A stretch of 64,000 nt of DNA, from NCBI RefSeq assembly GCF_017795745.1, contig NZ_CP059067.1:4092001-4156000 (forward strand). Direction: 5' to 3'. The DNA is from Rhizobacter sp. AJA081-3 (lineage in GTDB: Bacteria > Pseudomonadota > Gammaproteobacteria > Burkholderiales > Burkholderiaceae_C). Shown here in pieces: positions 36,792 to 49,449 of this stretch (position 1 is its first letter; each line of letters begins with the position of its first letter). A program made the position numbers and the translations under genes. The notes beneath the pieces were generated by a model. It saw nothing but the letters and a program-made list of their open reading frames with translations. It was not told the DNA's origin and made no database searches.

Positions 36792-38075
36792 ATGAGCGTC
36801 TTCGCCCTCGGGCTGAATCACACCACCGCGCCGGTCGACCTGCGTGGCAGGTTTGCGTTCACGCCGGAGCAGATCGGCCCGACGCTGCGCGGCTTTCGCG
36901 AGCGGCTGGAAAAGCCGGGCGAGGTGGCGATCGTCTCCACCTGCAACCGCACCGAGGTGTACGTCGGCGCCAACCCGACGCTGCTGACGCCGGCCATGGA
37001 CTGGCTGGCTGGCATCGGCGGCGTGAGCAGCCAGACGCTGCGCAGCCACTCCTACGTGTTCGAGGGCACGGCGGCCGCTCGCCATGCCTTCCGCGTGGCC
37101 AGTGGCCTGGATTCGATGGTGCTGGGCGAGCCGCAGATCCTCGGCCAGATGAAGCAGGCCGTGCGCGAGGCCGACACGGCCGGCACGCTGGGTACCACGC
37201 TGCACCAGATGTTCCAGCGCAGCTTCGCGGTGGCCAAGGAAGTGCGCACCTCCACGGAGATCGGCGCCCACTCGATCAGCATGGCCGCTGCCGCGGTGCG
37301 GCTGGCATCGCAGTTGTTCGAGGAACTGCGCGACACCAAGGTCCTGTTCGTCGGCGCCGGCGAGATGATCGAGCTGGTCGCCACCCATTTCGCCGCGCGC
37401 ACGCCCAAGGCGCTGGCCGTGGCCAACCGCACGCTCGAGCGCGGCGAGAAGCTCGCCGGTCGATTCGGTGCGGAGGCCTTGCGCTTGTCGGACCTGCCGG
37501 CGCGGCTGGCCGATTTCGACATCGTCGTCTCCTGCACTGCCAGCTCGCTGCCGATCATCGGCCTGGGCGCGGTGGAGCGTGCCATCAAGGCTCGCAAGCG
37601 CCGCCCGATGTTCATGGTCGACTTGGCCGTGCCGCGCGACATCGAGCCCGAAGTGGCGCGTCTGTCCGACGTCTATCTGTACACCGTCGATGATCTGTCG
37701 GCACTGGTGCAGACCGCCGGCGAGAAGCGCCAGGCGGCCGTGGAGCAGGCCGAAGCGATCATCGAATCCGGCGTGCAAGGCTTCGAGCACTGGCTCGGCG
37801 AGCGCGAGGCGGTGCCGCTGATCAAGGCCCTGCACCAGCAGGCCGACGACTGGCGCCATGCCGAGATCGCACGTGCGCGCAAGATGCTCGCGCGCGGTGC
37901 CGACGTCGATACCGTGTTCGAGGCACTGACCCGCGGCCTCACCCAGAAGATGCTGCACGGCACCATGGCCGAGTTGCACTCGGCAGACAATGCACAGCGT
38001 GCGCAGCTGGTGCACACCGTGTCCAAGCTGTTCCTGCGACAGAACCCGCGCGACCCGGCCGACGAGACGCGTTAG
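36792..38075 (+). CDS. hemA: glutamyl-tRNA reductase
   Basis: Reduces glutamyl-tRNA to glutamate-1-semialdehyde, the first committed step of tetrapyrrole synthesis. The 427-residue protein has [16 protein letters not shown], the catalytic cysteine motif [11 protein letters not shown], the NADPH loop [11 protein letters not shown] and the C-terminal dimerisation helices. First gene of the hemA-prfA-prmC-(exported protein)-grxD-ubiX run. Chosen ATG at 36792 matches the family N terminus; see the -10 entry for its unusual context. Confidence 0.97.
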   Translation: MSVFALGLNHTTAPVDLRGRFAFTPEQIGPTLRGFRERLEKPGEVAIVSTCNRTEVYVGANPTLLTPAMDWLAGIGGVSSQTLRSHSYVFEGTAAARHAFRVASGLDSMVLGEPQILGQMKQAVREADTAGTLGTTLHQMFQRSFAVAKEVRTSTEIGAHSISMAAAAVRLASQLFEELRDTKVLFVGAGEMIELVATHFAARTPKALAVANRTLERGEKLAGRFGAEALRLSDLPARLADFDIVVSCTASSLPIIGLGAVERAIKARKRRPMFMVDLAVPRDIEPEVARLSDVYLYTVDDLSALVQTAGEKRQAAVEQAEAIIESGVQGFEHWLGEREAVPLIKALHQQADDWRHAEIARARKMLARGADVDTVFEALTRGLTQKMLHGTMAELHSADNAQRAQLVHTVSKLFLRQNPRDPADETR

Positions 38076-38158
38076 CGTCGCACCGAGATGCTGCCGGCGC
38101 CCATGCCGGCGACCCGTCGGCGCACAGCGCGCCGCCCTTCCCGCCTCCGTCGCCCGCC

Positions 38159-39241
38159 ATGAAAGAGTCACTCCGCCAGCAGTTCGAGCGCCTCGCCATG
38201 CGCCTGAATGAACTCGACGCCACGCTGGCCGAGCCGTCCATTGCCAGCGACATGAAGCGCTTTCGCGAACTGACGCGAGAGCACGCCGAGCTGTCGTCGC
38301 TGGTCGGGCGCTTCCGTCGCTTCGAGCAGCGCGAGCGCGATCTCGCTGCTGCACAGGAGATGCTGTCCGACCCCGAGATGGCGTCCATGGCCGAGGAGGA
38401 GATCGCCAGTTCGCGAGCCGACATGGAGCGACTGCACGCCGAGTTGCAGACAGCGCTGCTGCCGCGCGACCCCGACGACGAACGCAATGCCTTCCTCGAG
38501 ATCCGCGCAGGCACCGGCGGCGACGAGTCGGCGCTCTTCGCCGGCGACGTCGCACGCATGTACCTGCGCTACGCCGAGCGGCGCGGCTGGCGGACCGAGG
38601 TGATGTCGGAGAACACGAGCGAGCTCGGCGGCTACAAGGAAGTCGTGTTCCGCATCGAGGGCGACGGCGTCTACGGCCGGCTGAAGTTCGAGTCCGGCGG
38701 GCACCGCGTGCAGCGCGTCCCAGCCACCGAGGCGCAGGGGCGCATCCACACCAGTGCCTGCACGGTCGCCGTGCTGCCCGAGCCCGACGAAGCCGACGAG
38801 ATCACGCTCAACCCGGCCGACCTGCGCATCGACACCTTCCGCGCCAGCGGCGCCGGCGGCCAGCACGTCAACAAGACCGACAGCGCGATCCGCATCACCC
38901 ACCTGCCGACCGGGCTGGTGGCCGAGTGCCAGGACGATCGCTCGCAGCACCGCAACAAGGCCAAGGCGATGGCCGTGCTGCAGGCGCGGCTGCGCGACAA
39001 GGAACGCAGCGAGCGTGCCGCCAAGGAGGCTGCCACGCGCAAGGGGTTGATCGGCAGCGGCGACCGCAGCGACCGCATCCGCACGTACAACTTCCCGCAG
39101 GGCCGGCTCACCGATCACCGCATCAACCTGACGCTGTATCGGCTGCAGGCCATCGTCGACGGCGACCTCGACGAAGTGATCGAGTCACTGCAGGCGGCTC
39201 GTGCCGCCGAACAACTGGCGGTGTTGGAAGGCAGCCCGTGA
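38159..39241 (+). CDS. prfA: peptide chain release factor 1
   Basis: Recognises UAA and UAG and triggers peptide release. The 360-residue protein has the RF1 domain 1 coiled coil, the [20 protein letters not shown] region (PxT stop-codon motif as PAT), and the universal [15 protein letters not shown] with catalytic GGQ, whose glutamine is methylated by PrmC encoded immediately downstream. The prmC start overlaps the prfA stop (GTGA). Confidence 0.97.
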   Translation: MKESLRQQFERLAMRLNELDATLAEPSIASDMKRFRELTREHAELSSLVGRFRRFEQRERDLAAAQEMLSDPEMASMAEEEIASSRADMERLHAELQTALLPRDPDDERNAFLEIRAGTGGDESALFAGDVARMYLRYAERRGWRTEVMSENTSELGGYKEVVFRIEGDGVYGRLKFESGGHRVQRVPATEAQGRIHTSACTVAVLPEPDEADEITLNPADLRIDTFRASGAGGQHVNKTDSAIRITHLPTGLVAECQDDRSQHRNKAKAMAVLQARLRDKERSERAAKEAATRKGLIGSGDRSDRIRTYNFPQGRLTDHRINLTLYRLQAIVDGDLDEVIESLQAARAAEQLAVLEGSP

Positions 39242-40062
39242 GCAGCGTGCGCACTGCGCTGGCGGCCGCGCGCAGGCTCGGCTTGGAGCGCCTCGATGCG
39301 CAGCTGCTGCTGGCCCATGTCCTGGGCCGCGATCGCAGCTGGCTGATTGCCAACGACGACGCCTGCGTCAGCGCCGAGGCACTCGAACGCTTCGAACCCC
39401 TGGTGTCCCGCCGCGCGCAGGGCGAGCCCTTCGCCTACCTGGTGGGTGTGAAGGAGTTTCACGGTCTCGAACTGCAGGTCGACGCGCGCGTGCTTGTCCC
39501 GCGGCCCGACACGGAGGTCCTGGTGGACTGGGCGGTGTCCCTGTTGCGCGGCGCGCTGGCCACTGTCGACAACCCGGCTGTCGTCGATCTCGGTACAGGC
39601 AGCGGCGCGATCGCGCTGGCGGTGCGCCATGCCCACCCGGCCGCAAGGGTGGTGGCGACCGATGCCAGTGCCGACGCGCTCGACGTGGCCCGCGCGAACG
39701 CGCAGCGGCTGCAGTTGCCGATCGAGACCGCCGGAGGCTCGTGGTGGCAGGCCGTGGCCGGCCGCCGCTTTGCGCTTGCCTTGTCGAACCCGCCCTATAT
39801 CGCCTCGGGAGATCCCCACCTCGCTGCGTTGCACGTCGAACCGGGCGCGGCGCTGGTGCCCGGCCGAACGGGGCTGGAAGCCCTTGAGCAGATCATCGAC
39901 GCTGCCCCCGCACATCTGTCGCCCGGAGCTTGGCTCCTGCTTGAACACGGATTTGACCAGGCCGAGGCCGTTCGCCAACGCCTGCTGGCGCGCGGCTTCC
40001 AACTCGTCCAGACGCGGCGCGATCTGTCGGGACAGCCTCGCTGCAGCGGCGGCCACCTGTAA
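39238..40062 (+). CDS. prmC: release factor glutamine methyltransferase PrmC
   Basis: SAM-dependent enzyme that N5-methylates the GGQ glutamine of RF1/RF2. The 274-residue protein has an N-terminal helical domain, the [14 protein letters not shown] motif, the SAM loop [15 protein letters not shown] and the catalytic [14 protein letters not shown] (NPPY). The start is GTG at 39238, overlapping the prfA stop, which gives the standard length and suggests coupled translation. Confidence 0.95.
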   Translation: MSSVRTALAAARRLGLERLDAQLLLAHVLGRDRSWLIANDDACVSAEALERFEPLVSRRAQGEPFAYLVGVKEFHGLELQVDARVLVPRPDTEVLVDWAVSLLRGALATVDNPAVVDLGTGSGAIALAVRHAHPAARVVATDASADALDVARANAQRLQLPIETAGGSWWQAVAGRRFALALSNPPYIASGDPHLAALHVEPGAALVPGRTGLEALEQIIDAAPAHLSPGAWLLLEHGFDQAEAVRQRLLARGFQLVQTRRDLSGQPRCSGGHL

Positions 40063-40229
40063 CGCCTCGTCGGTGGTGTGGCATCCGTGGCACTTTTTGG
40101 CGCGGCTACCCTGGCCCAGGGGGTCTTGGGAGCCACAAAGGCGTCCGTCCGGCGTAGCATGAATTTTCCTGGGCGCGATCACGGACTGTCGCATCCAGGC
40201 ATGTCACCGGGTTTCACGAGGAGCTTGCC

Positions 40230-40832
40230 ATGCAGACTGCCAAGTGGGTACTCACCTTATCGATGGCCTTCGTTCCCCTTCATGTGACCCATGCGGCAGA
40301 GGGTGATGGCTTGGTGGCGAACACCGATCTCCTGCCCTGGTCGCGGTGGCAGGCGAGGCTCCTGATCGGCACCCCCGCGCCGCTGTGGCGTTCGGGCTTC
40401 GGCGCCGGCGACAGCCAGGGTCTCAAGCCACGCAGTCTCAGCCTCATGGGCGACTATCTGTTGCGCCGCTCCGTCAGCGAAGATGGGTCGGCCAACTACT
40501 TGCGCGCCACCAGCGGCCTCGTGGTCGGCCCACGGCCCGCACTGTGGGCCGGGCAGACTCTCGCGAGCTCCGGTCCGCTCAGCATCGATCGCCGTCAGAT
40601 CGGCGACTTGTACGGCGAAGGCAGTGCGCTGCCCTACGTGGGCATCGGCTTCAGCGGCTTGGCCGGCCGCAGCGGCTGGAGCTTCAGTGCAGACTTCGGC
40701 CTGGTAGCGCTGGCCGGCGGCAACGTGGTCCGCCTGGGACGGGTGTTCGGCGGCAATCAGGGTCTGGACGACCTGGTGCGCGAGCTGCGCCTGTCGCCGG
40801 TGCTGCAGTTCGGCGCGTCCTACGCCTTCTGA
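40230..40832 (+). CDS. exported, probably outer-membrane, protein of unknown function
   Basis: A 200-residue protein with signal peptide (VLTLSMAFVPLHVTHAAE) and alternating hydrophobic/polar beta-strand segments (LSLMGDYLLRRSV, YVGIGFSGLAG, SFSADFGLVALAGG), ending QFGASYAF with terminal phenylalanine, as in beta-barrel outer membrane proteins. A GAGGAG site precedes the ATG. It sits between prmC and grxD, genes usually adjacent in related bacteria. No family recognised. Confidence 0.72.
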   Translation: MQTAKWVLTLSMAFVPLHVTHAAEGDGLVANTDLLPWSRWQARLLIGTPAPLWRSGFGAGDSQGLKPRSLSLMGDYLLRRSVSEDGSANYLRATSGLVVGPRPALWAGQTLASSGPLSIDRRQIGDLYGEGSALPYVGIGFSGLAGRSGWSFSADFGLVALAGGNVVRLGRVFGGNQGLDDLVRELRLSPVLQFGASYAF

Positions 40833-40932
40833 CGGCGGACCTCGCTGCGGGGGCTCTTTCCCAGGCCCGTCCAGGGCGGCGTCGCTTGCCGTATAACCTC
40901 GGCTTCTGTCCGAAACCCGAGCCTTGCAGATC

Positions 40933-41244
40933 ATGAGCGACGTCCAGACCCGTATCGACGAAATCGTCAAGAACAACCGAGTGGTGCTCTTCATGAAGGG
41001 CACGGCGCAGTTCCCGATGTGCGGGTTCTCCGGCCGCGCCATCCAGATCATCAAGGCCTGCGGCGTGAATGATCTGAAGACGGTGAACGTGCTCGAGGAC
41101 GAAGAAGTCCGCCAGGGCATCAAGACCTACGCCAACTGGCCGACCATCCCGCAGCTCTACGTCAACGGCGAGTTCGTCGGCGGCTCGGACATCATGATGG
41201 AGATGTACGAATCCGGCGAACTGCAGCCCATGCTCAGCGCATGA
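40933..41244 (+). CDS. grxD: monothiol glutaredoxin, Grx4 type
   Basis: Monothiol CGFS glutaredoxin that binds and transfers [2Fe-2S] clusters. The 103-residue protein has VVLFMKGTAQFPMCGFSGRA with the CGFS active site (about residue 30), TYANWPTIPQLYVNGEFVGGSDI and conserved glutathione-binding residues. The ATG at 40933 gives the family N terminus. It overlaps ubiX by four bases. Confidence 0.95.
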   Translation: MSDVQTRIDEIVKNNRVVLFMKGTAQFPMCGFSGRAIQIIKACGVNDLKTVNVLEDEEVRQGIKTYANWPTIPQLYVNGEFVGGSDIMMEMYESGELQPMLSA

Positions 41245-41819
41245 GGCCTGCGCGCCGCGTCGTCGTCGGCATCACCGGCGCCACCGGCGCCATCTATGCC
41301 GTCCGGCTCCTGCAGCGCCTGCGCGAATCGCGCCTGGAAACGCACCTCGTCGCCAGCCCGGCGGGCGTGCTCAATGTCCACCACGAACTCGGGCTCGACC
41401 GCCGTGCGCTCGAGGTGCTGGCCGACACGGCCTACTCGCCGGGCGACGTCGGCGCGGCGATCGCCAGCGGCTCCTTCACGACCGATGCGATGGTCGTGGC
41501 GCCCTGCTCGATGAAATCGCTGGCGGCGATCGCCCACGGGCTATCGGACAACCTTCTGACGCGCGCCGCTGACGTCACCTTGAAGGAACGCCGGCGTCTG
41601 GTGCTGATGGTCCGAGAGACGCCGTTCAACCTCGCCCACCTGCGCAACATGACCGCCGCCACCGAGATGGGCGCCGTGATCTTCCCGCCGCTGCCGGCCT
41701 TCTATCACCGGCCGCAGACGATCGACGAACTGGTCGACGACACCGTCGAGCGTGTACTGTCGCTGATCGGCGTCGAGCAGGCGGCGCCGAAGTCCTGGGG
41801 CGGCCTGCCGGCCGCCTGA
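41241..41819 (+). CDS. ubiX: flavin prenyltransferase UbiX
   Basis: Makes prenylated FMN, the cofactor for UbiD decarboxylase in ubiquinone synthesis. The 192-residue protein opens RVVVGITGATGAIYAVRLL and has AIASGSFTTDAMVVAPCSMKSLAAIAHGLSDNLLTRAADVTLKERR-type FMN and prenyl-phosphate binding segments (positions about 70-125) plus PAFYHRPQTIDELVD. The ATGA overlap with grxD supports this start and coupling. Confidence 0.96.
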   Translation: MRPARRVVVGITGATGAIYAVRLLQRLRESRLETHLVASPAGVLNVHHELGLDRRALEVLADTAYSPGDVGAAIASGSFTTDAMVVAPCSMKSLAAIAHGLSDNLLTRAADVTLKERRRLVLMVRETPFNLAHLRNMTAATEMGAVIFPPLPAFYHRPQTIDELVDDTVERVLSLIGVEQAAPKSWGGLPAA

Positions 41820-41820
41820 A

Positions 41821-42465
41821 TCAGGCCTCGGCGGGCAGCCAGGCCCTGCGTGCGCCGAGCACCGCATTCGGGTATTCCGCCCGACCCCGGCTGCCGTTGT
41901 AGCGGCCCAGCGCCATGAACAGGTCGCCACGCTCCACGTCCAGGTAGTGGCGCATGATCACGCAGCCAAAGCGCAGGTTGGTCTGCATGTGGAACAGGCG
42001 CGTTGGATCGCCGTCGCCGATCAGACGCGCCCAGAACGGCATGACCTGCATGTAGCCGCGTGCGCCGGCCGAGCTGATTGCGTACTTGCGGAATCCGCTT
42101 TCCACCTGCACCAGGCCCAGCACCAGCGCCGGCTCGAGCCCGGCACGCTTGCTCTCGTACCAGAGGGTCTCGAGGAATTCGACGCGCGTCATGTGCTCCG
42201 ACTTGCGCCGCTGAAGCCGCGTGCTCATCGCGCCGAGCCATCGAAGGTAGACCAGGCGTGCCTCGGTGCTGTCGAACGCGGGTTTGGGCGGCGCACTGTT
42301 GGCGATGGCGGCCGACAGCGCGCCTCGAACCGAATCCGCCAGCGGCTCTTCGACCTGCGCTCCGGCACGGGCCGGCTGCGGTAAGAGCGAGACAGCCGGC
42401 GAGAGCAGCCCGGCGACCGTGAGCCGACGCCGCTCTCTCCCGACGGGGGAGAGCGTCTCGCTCAT
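41821..42465 (-). CDS. lytic transglycosylase domain protein
   Basis: A 214-residue predicted periplasmic peptidoglycan lyase. It has an N-terminal signal-like hydrophobic stretch ([20 protein letters not shown]), then an SLT domain: [28 protein letters not shown] with catalytic Glu in VES and the GxMQ motif, and [19 protein letters not shown]. The start overlaps the proS stop by four bases (ATGA), so expression is likely coupled to prolyl-tRNA synthetase. Confidence 0.9.
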   Translation of the reverse strand: MSETLSPVGRERRRLTVAGLLSPAVSLLPQPARAGAQVEEPLADSVRGALSAAIANSAPPKPAFDSTEARLVYLRWLGAMSTRLQRRKSEHMTRVEFLETLWYESKRAGLEPALVLGLVQVESGFRKYAISSAGARGYMQVMPFWARLIGDGDPTRLFHMQTNLRFGCVIMRHYLDVERGDLFMALGRYNGSRGRAEYPNAVLGARRAWLPAEA

Positions 42466-44207
42466 CTGCCCAGCACGCCTTTCAGATGGGTGAGTACGTC
42501 GACGGCCGGCACCGCGGTGGCCTGCGCCTCGCGCCGGCCCTGGTACTCGACCTTGCCTTCCTTCAGGCCTCGGTCCGAGATGACGACGCGGTGCGGAATG
42601 CCTACCAGTTCCCAGTCGGCGAACATTGCACCGGGCCGCTCGCCGCGATCGTCGAGCATCACGTCGACGCCGAGCGCGTCGAGGTCGGCATGAAGCTTGT
42701 CGGCGGCCGCCTTCACGTCCGCGCTGCGGTCGTAGCCGATCGGGCAGACCACGACGGTGAACGGTGCCATCGCATCGGGCCAGACGATGCCGCGATCGTC
42801 GTGCCCCTGCTCGATGGCCGCGCCGAGGATGCGCGTGACGCCGATGCCGTAGCAGCCCATCTGCATGAGCTGCGGCTTGCCGGATTCGTCAAGGTAGGTA
42901 GCGTTCATTGCCAGGCTGTACTTCGTGCCGAGGAAGAACACATGGCCGACCTCGATGCCGCGCTGGATGGCCAGCGGCCCCTTGCCGTCGGGCGAGGGTT
43001 CGCCTTCGACGACGTTGCGGATGTCGGCCACGAGATCGGGCTCGGGCAGGTCGCGCCCCCAGTTCACGCCGGTGTAGTGGAAGTCGGCCGCATTGGCGCC
43101 GCAGATGAAATCGCTCATCGCGGCGACGGTGCGGTCGGCCACCACCTTGACGGGCTGCAGCATGTGGATCGGGCCGAGGTATCCCGGCTTGCAGCCGAAG
43201 TGGCTCTCGATCTCGCCGATCGTCGCGAAGCGGAAGCCCTGGTTCAGCCCCGCCACCTTGCCTGCTTTCACTTCGTTGAGCTGGTGGTCACCGCGCACGA
43301 GCAGCAGCCACACGGTGGTGCGCAGCAGATCGCCGGCCGGGCTGCGTTCATCGGTGGCGAGCACCAGCGACTTCACGGTGCGCTGCAACGGCAGGCCCAG
43401 CAGCGCGGCGACGTCTTCGCAGGTGCTCTTGCCCGGCGTCGGAGTCTTGTGCAGCGCCTGCGTGGCCGCGCCGCGAGGCGCCGTCGGCGCCAGGGCCTCG
43501 GCGAGCTCGATGTTGGCCGCATAGTCCGAACCCGGGCAATAGACGATCGCGTCTTCGCCGGTATCGGCAATCACCTGGAATTCGTGCGAGCGATCGCCAC
43601 CGATGGCGCCGGTGTCGGCGGCCACAGCACGGAAGGTCAGCCCGAGGCGCTCGAAGATGCGCACGTAGGCTGCAAACATCTGCTCGTAGCTGCGGCCCGC
43701 GGATTCGACATCACGGTCGAAGGAATAGGCATCCTTCATCGTGAATTCGCGGCCGCGCATCACGCCGAAACGCGGGCGCCGCTCATCGCGGAACTTGGTC
43801 TGGATGTGATAGAAATTCTTCGGCAGCGCCCGGTAGCTGCGCAGTTCCTGTCGCGCGATGTCGGTGATGACCTCTTCCGACGTGGGCTGGATGATGAAGT
43901 CCCGCTCGTGGCGATCCTTCACGCGCAGCAGTTCCGGTCCCATCTTCTCGAAGCGCCCCGTCTCTTGCCAGAGCTCGGCCGGCTGCACCACCGGCATCAG
44001 CAGCTCGACGGCGCCGGCGCGGTTCATCTCCTCGCGGATGATCTGCTCGACCTTGCGGATCACGCGCAGCCCCATCGGCATGTAGCTGTAGATGCCCGCG
44101 CCGAGCCGCTTGATCATGCCCGCACGCATCATCAGCTTGTGGCTGGCGACCTCGGCATCCGCGGGCGCTTCCTTCAGGGTCGAGATGAAGAACTGGGTGG
44201 CTTTCAT
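42462..44207 (-). CDS. proS: prolyl-tRNA synthetase
   Basis: Class II synthetase charging tRNA-Pro, bacterial long form with an editing insertion. The 581-residue protein has motif 2/3 features ([26 protein letters not shown]), the INS editing domain (about 235-385) and the C-terminal anticodon-binding region. The ATG at 44207 ([15 protein letters not shown]) is the standard N terminus. The matching tRNA-Pro gene is 5 kb away. It is divergent from rppH. Confidence 0.97.
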   Translation of the reverse strand: MKATQFFISTLKEAPADAEVASHKLMMRAGMIKRLGAGIYSYMPMGLRVIRKVEQIIREEMNRAGAVELLMPVVQPAELWQETGRFEKMGPELLRVKDRHERDFIIQPTSEEVITDIARQELRSYRALPKNFYHIQTKFRDERRPRFGVMRGREFTMKDAYSFDRDVESAGRSYEQMFAAYVRIFERLGLTFRAVAADTGAIGGDRSHEFQVIADTGEDAIVYCPGSDYAANIELAEALAPTAPRGAATQALHKTPTPGKSTCEDVAALLGLPLQRTVKSLVLATDERSPAGDLLRTTVWLLLVRGDHQLNEVKAGKVAGLNQGFRFATIGEIESHFGCKPGYLGPIHMLQPVKVVADRTVAAMSDFICGANAADFHYTGVNWGRDLPEPDLVADIRNVVEGEPSPDGKGPLAIQRGIEVGHVFFLGTKYSLAMNATYLDESGKPQLMQMGCYGIGVTRILGAAIEQGHDDRGIVWPDAMAPFTVVVCPIGYDRSADVKAAADKLHADLDALGVDVMLDDRGERPGAMFADWELVGIPHRVVISDRGLKEGKVEYQGRREAQATAVPAVDVLTHLKGVLGR

Positions 44208-44304
44208 GGGTGCGGCAGCGTGTGCGGATGCGGGAAACCCAAGGGGTTGCTTCCCGTCACACCGATGCAATAATGATTTGAACTAGCGAAATTCGGGGTT
44301 GATT

Positions 44305-44886
44305 ATGCTCGACCGTGAGGGGTTCAGACCCAACGTCGGCATCATCCTGCTCAACCACAAGAACCAGGTTTTCTGGGGCAAAAGAATACGCACCCACTCC
44401 TGGCAGTTCCCGCAAGGGGGCATCAAGCACGGCGAGACGCCTGAGCAGGCGATGTTCCGCGAGCTCCACGAAGAGGTGGGGCTGATGCCCGAGCATGTGC
44501 GCATCGTCGCTCGCACGCGGGACTGGTTGCGCTACGAGGTTCCCGACCACTACATCCGCCGTGATGCTCGAGGGCACTACCGTGGGCAGAAGCAGATCTG
44601 GTTTCTGCTCCAGCTCACCGGCCGCGACAGCGACATGAACCTGCGCGCGAGCGACCATCCTGAGTTCGACGCGTGGCGCTGGAACGAATACTGGGTGCCG
44701 CTCGAGGTGGTCATCGACTTCAAGCGCGACGTCTATCAGATGGCGCTGACCGAGCTGGCGCGTTTTCTTCCGCGCACTCACCATCACAACCGCTACCTGC
44801 GTTCCGGGCTTCGGCCCCATCACCGCATCGAGGACGACGGCGACTTCGACGCGCAGGGCGAGCCGCCCGCCGCGTCCGCGGACTGA
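44305..44886 (+). CDS. rppH: RNA pyrophosphohydrolase
   Basis: Nudix enzyme that removes pyrophosphate from 5'-triphosphate RNA to trigger decay. The 193-residue protein starts [17 protein letters not shown], the standard RppH N terminus, and has a complete Nudix box [23 protein letters not shown] (G...REL.EE.GL). The ATG at 44305 is preferred over a TTG two codons earlier. It converges on proB. Confidence 0.95.
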   Translation: MLDREGFRPNVGIILLNHKNQVFWGKRIRTHSWQFPQGGIKHGETPEQAMFRELHEEVGLMPEHVRIVARTRDWLRYEVPDHYIRRDARGHYRGQKQIWFLLQLTGRDSDMNLRASDHPEFDAWRWNEYWVPLEVVIDFKRDVYQMALTELARFLPRTHHHNRYLRSGLRPHHRIEDDGDFDAQGEPPAASAD

Positions 44887-44903
44887 GTCTAGGGCTGGCG
44901 CCG

Positions 44904-47277
<2,374 letters not shown>

Positions 47278-47337
47278 GGGGTCAGGCCCTCGATGGTGGT
47301 CCGCGTGACGAAGATGGTAGTTCCAAGGGCGCAAACG

Positions 47338-47365
47338 AAGAAGCCCCGGGGAGCCGGGGCTTCTT
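47338..47365 (-). terminator. hairpin terminator after rpmA
   Basis: Perfect 12-bp stem AAGAAGCCCCGG / CCGGGGCTTCTT with a four-base loop. It begins about 30 bases after the rpmA stop on the minus strand. The following T content is weak (CGTTTG), so termination may be partial and let some transcription continue into the small membrane gene-obgE-proB run. Confidence 0.75.
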
Positions 47366-47395
47366 GGCGCCGGGCCGCCGCGGCGGCCGGCTCGA

Positions 47396-47653
47396 TCAGG
47401 CCCCTTCGACGCTGACCGTTTGCCGGTTCAGCGGGCCTTTGACGGCGAACTTCACCTGGCCGTCGACCAACGCGTACAGCGTGTGATCCTTGCCGACGCC
47501 GACGTTCGTGCCCGGATGGAACTTGGTCCCACGTTGACGCACGATGATCGAACCCGCCTGGATCGTCTGACCGCCGAAGGCCTTGACGCCGAGCATCTTG
47601 GGCTTCGAATCACGGCCGTTGCGGGTTGACCCGCCGCCCTTTTTCTGTGCCAT
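47396..47653 (-). CDS. rpmA: 50S ribosomal protein L27
   Basis: Ribosomal protein near the peptidyl-transferase centre. The 85-residue protein starts [29 protein letters not shown], the conserved glycine-rich N terminus, and has the [24 protein letters not shown] core. Starts 31 bases after rplU ends, in the classic rplU-rpmA pair. Confidence 0.98.
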   Translation of the reverse strand: MAQKKGGGSTRNGRDSKPKMLGVKAFGGQTIQAGSIIVRQRGTKFHPGTNVGVGKDHTLYALVDGQVKFAVKGPLNRQTVSVEGA

Positions 47654-47684
47654 GTTCTGACTCCTTGACTTGAGTGACCGGTGA

Positions 47685-47996
47685 TCAGGCGCTGACGGCG
47701 CCGATCTCCAGCTCGGTGAAGGCCTGGCGGTGTCCGCCATGCTTCTGATAGTGCTTGCGGCGACGCATCTTGAAGATGCGCACCTTGTCGTGCTTGCCGT
47801 GAGCCACCACAGTGGCCTTCACGCTGGCACCCGCCACCAAGGGAGTCCCGACTTTCAGATCCGCGCCGTTGCCGATCGCAAGAACCTGGTCGATCGTGAT
47901 CTCTTGGCCGACGTCCGCAGCAATCTGTTCTACCTTGATCTTTTCGCCAGCAGCAACACGGTATTGCTTGCCACCGGTTTTTATGACCGCGTACAT
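47685..47996 (-). CDS. rplU: 50S ribosomal protein L21
   Basis: Binds 23S rRNA in the large subunit. The 103-residue protein starts [14 protein letters not shown] and has [29 protein letters not shown], both diagnostic. An AAAGGG site lies just upstream of the ATG. A TATACT -10 candidate at 48067-48072 (minus strand) would give a leader of about 65 bases that contains a small CTGCG/CGCAG hairpin. Divergent from ispB. Confidence 0.98.
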   Translation of the reverse strand: MYAVIKTGGKQYRVAAGEKIKVEQIAADVGQEITIDQVLAIGNGADLKVGTPLVAGASVKATVVAHGKHDKVRIFKMRRRKHYQKHGGHRQAFTELEIGAVSA

Positions 47997-48148
47997 ATCA
48001 GCCCTTTCTCGAATTGTCTCGGCTTTCACAATGCCATGACACCCTGCGTAAGGCGCAGAGCCTTCCAGTATAGCACGCGGCCTGCGATCACATCCAGCCA
48101 CAGGCCCGCCTGACAGACAGCCCGGCCGGTCCCTCCCGAGAGGCTTCC

Positions 48149-48154
48149 TATAAT
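48149..48154 (+). promoter_or_regulatory. TATAAT -10 candidate for ispB
   Basis: A perfect -10 hexamer 23 bases before the ispB GTG. No clear -35 is present 16-18 bases upstream. With TATACT on the other strand (48067-48072) it makes this 180-base gap a divergent promoter region for ispB and rplU. Confidence 0.5.
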
Positions 48155-48177
48155 CACGGCCGCAGATCGGTCCCCAA

Positions 48178-49173
48178 GTGCAATCCACGCCTCACATTCC
48201 TCCCGCCACGACCCCAGAGGCCGTTGGACTTGTCTCGGCCGACATGCTGGAAGTGGATGCCGTGATCCGAAGACGGCTGGCGTCGGACGTGGTGCTGGTC
48301 AATCAGATCGCCGAATACATCATCGGTGCGGGTGGCAAGCGCATCCGTCCGATGCTCGTGTTGCTCTTCTCCAATGCCTTGGGATTCAAGGGGCCAGAAC
48401 GCTTCGAACTCGCAGCAACGGTCGAGTTCATCCATACCGCGACCCTGCTGCACGATGACGTCGTCGACGAGTCTGCGTTGCGGCGCGGCCGCCAGACGGC
48501 CAATGCACTGTTCGGCAACGCGGCGAGCGTGCTCGTCGGCGATTTCGTCTATTCCCGCGCCTTCCAGATGATGGTGTCGGTGGACCGGATGCGGGTGCTG
48601 GAGGTGCTGGCCGACGCAACGAATGTCATCGCGGAAGGCGAAGTGCTGCAGTTGATGAACATGCACGACGCGGACATCACCGTGCCCGAATACCTACGGG
48701 TCATTCGGTTCAAGACGGCCAAGCTCTTCGAAGCCAGCGCCCGGTTGGGCGCCGTGCTGGCCGAAGCAGACAAAACCGTGGAAGAGGCTTGCGCAGCCTA
48801 CGGGCGCTCGCTCGGCACGGCATTCCAGCTTGTGGATGACCTGCTCGACTATGAGGGGACGACAGCGCAACTCGGCAAGAATGTCGGAGACGACCTTCGC
48901 GAGGGCAAGCCGACCCTCCCTCTGCTTCTGGCCATGGAGAACGGCAGTACTGAGGAGCGCGCCATCATCCGGCAAGCCATCGAGCATGGCGAAGTCGCTC
49001 GCTTGGCCGACATCGTTGAGATCGTCCGCCGAACCGGCGCGATCTCGGCTACCCGGGACGCCGCTCGCCTCGAGGCGGATCATGCGGCGTCTCAGCTCTC
49101 GCAACTGGCGCCATCGGACTATCGCGAAGCTCTGCTAGAATTCTGCGTTCGGTCTGTGGATCGCTCCTTTTGA
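48178..49173 (+). CDS. ispB: octaprenyl diphosphate synthase
   Basis: Trans-prenyltransferase that builds the C40 side chain of ubiquinone. The 331-residue protein has [18 protein letters not shown], the first aspartate-rich motif [15 protein letters not shown], the second [11 protein letters not shown] and the [13 protein letters not shown] stretch. The start is GTG at 48178; it lacks a good ribosome-binding site, and later start codons would cut into conserved sequence. Placement next to rplU-rpmA is typical. Confidence 0.95.
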   Translation: MQSTPHIPPATTPEAVGLVSADMLEVDAVIRRRLASDVVLVNQIAEYIIGAGGKRIRPMLVLLFSNALGFKGPERFELAATVEFIHTATLLHDDVVDESALRRGRQTANALFGNAASVLVGDFVYSRAFQMMVSVDRMRVLEVLADATNVIAEGEVLQLMNMHDADITVPEYLRVIRFKTAKLFEASARLGAVLAEADKTVEEACAAYGRSLGTAFQLVDDLLDYEGTTAQLGKNVGDDLREGKPTLPLLLAMENGSTEERAIIRQAIEHGEVARLADIVEIVRRTGAISATRDAARLEADHAASQLSQLAPSDYREALLEFCVRSVDRSF

Positions 49174-49210
49174 CGGGGCCTCCCGGCGCGTATCGCGCAG
49201 CGACCGATTT

Positions 49211-49287
49211 CGGGGTGTAGCTTAGCCTGGTAGAGCGCTACGTTCGGGACGTAGAGGCCGGAGGTTCGAATCCTCTCACCCCGACCA
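49211..49287 (+). tRNA. tRNA-Pro (CGG anticodon)
   Basis: 77-base cloverleaf with encoded CCA: acceptor CGGGGTG/CACCCCG, anticodon stem CTACG/CGTAG around TTCGGGA (anticodon CGG, reads CCG) and T-arm with GGTTCGAATCC. It lies 37 bases after ispB. Confidence 0.96.
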
Positions 49288-49449
49288 ATCCTGCCTGCAC
49301 AAGATCTAGCCATCGCTTCATTTTGTTGCATCTTCCGGCGCAGACGCGCGGGAATTGTTGGCTTCGCGCGCGCCCCCGGTCGTTTACAGTGCCTTGTGGA
49401 TCAGCGATCATGATCCGCTACAAAGCAACCTAGCGGCAATCCATCCAAC

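Noticed and set aside
40066-40098. Possible c-type cytochrome haem motif (CHGCH) on the minus strand after prmC
   Set aside because: The frame runs antisense into prmC, has no signal peptide and no second haem ligand context; probably chance.
40088-40103. Sigma54-like TGGCAC...GGC before the exported protein gene at 40230
   Set aside because: The GG to GC spacing is wrong by one base for a -24/-12 promoter and the TTGC part is missing.
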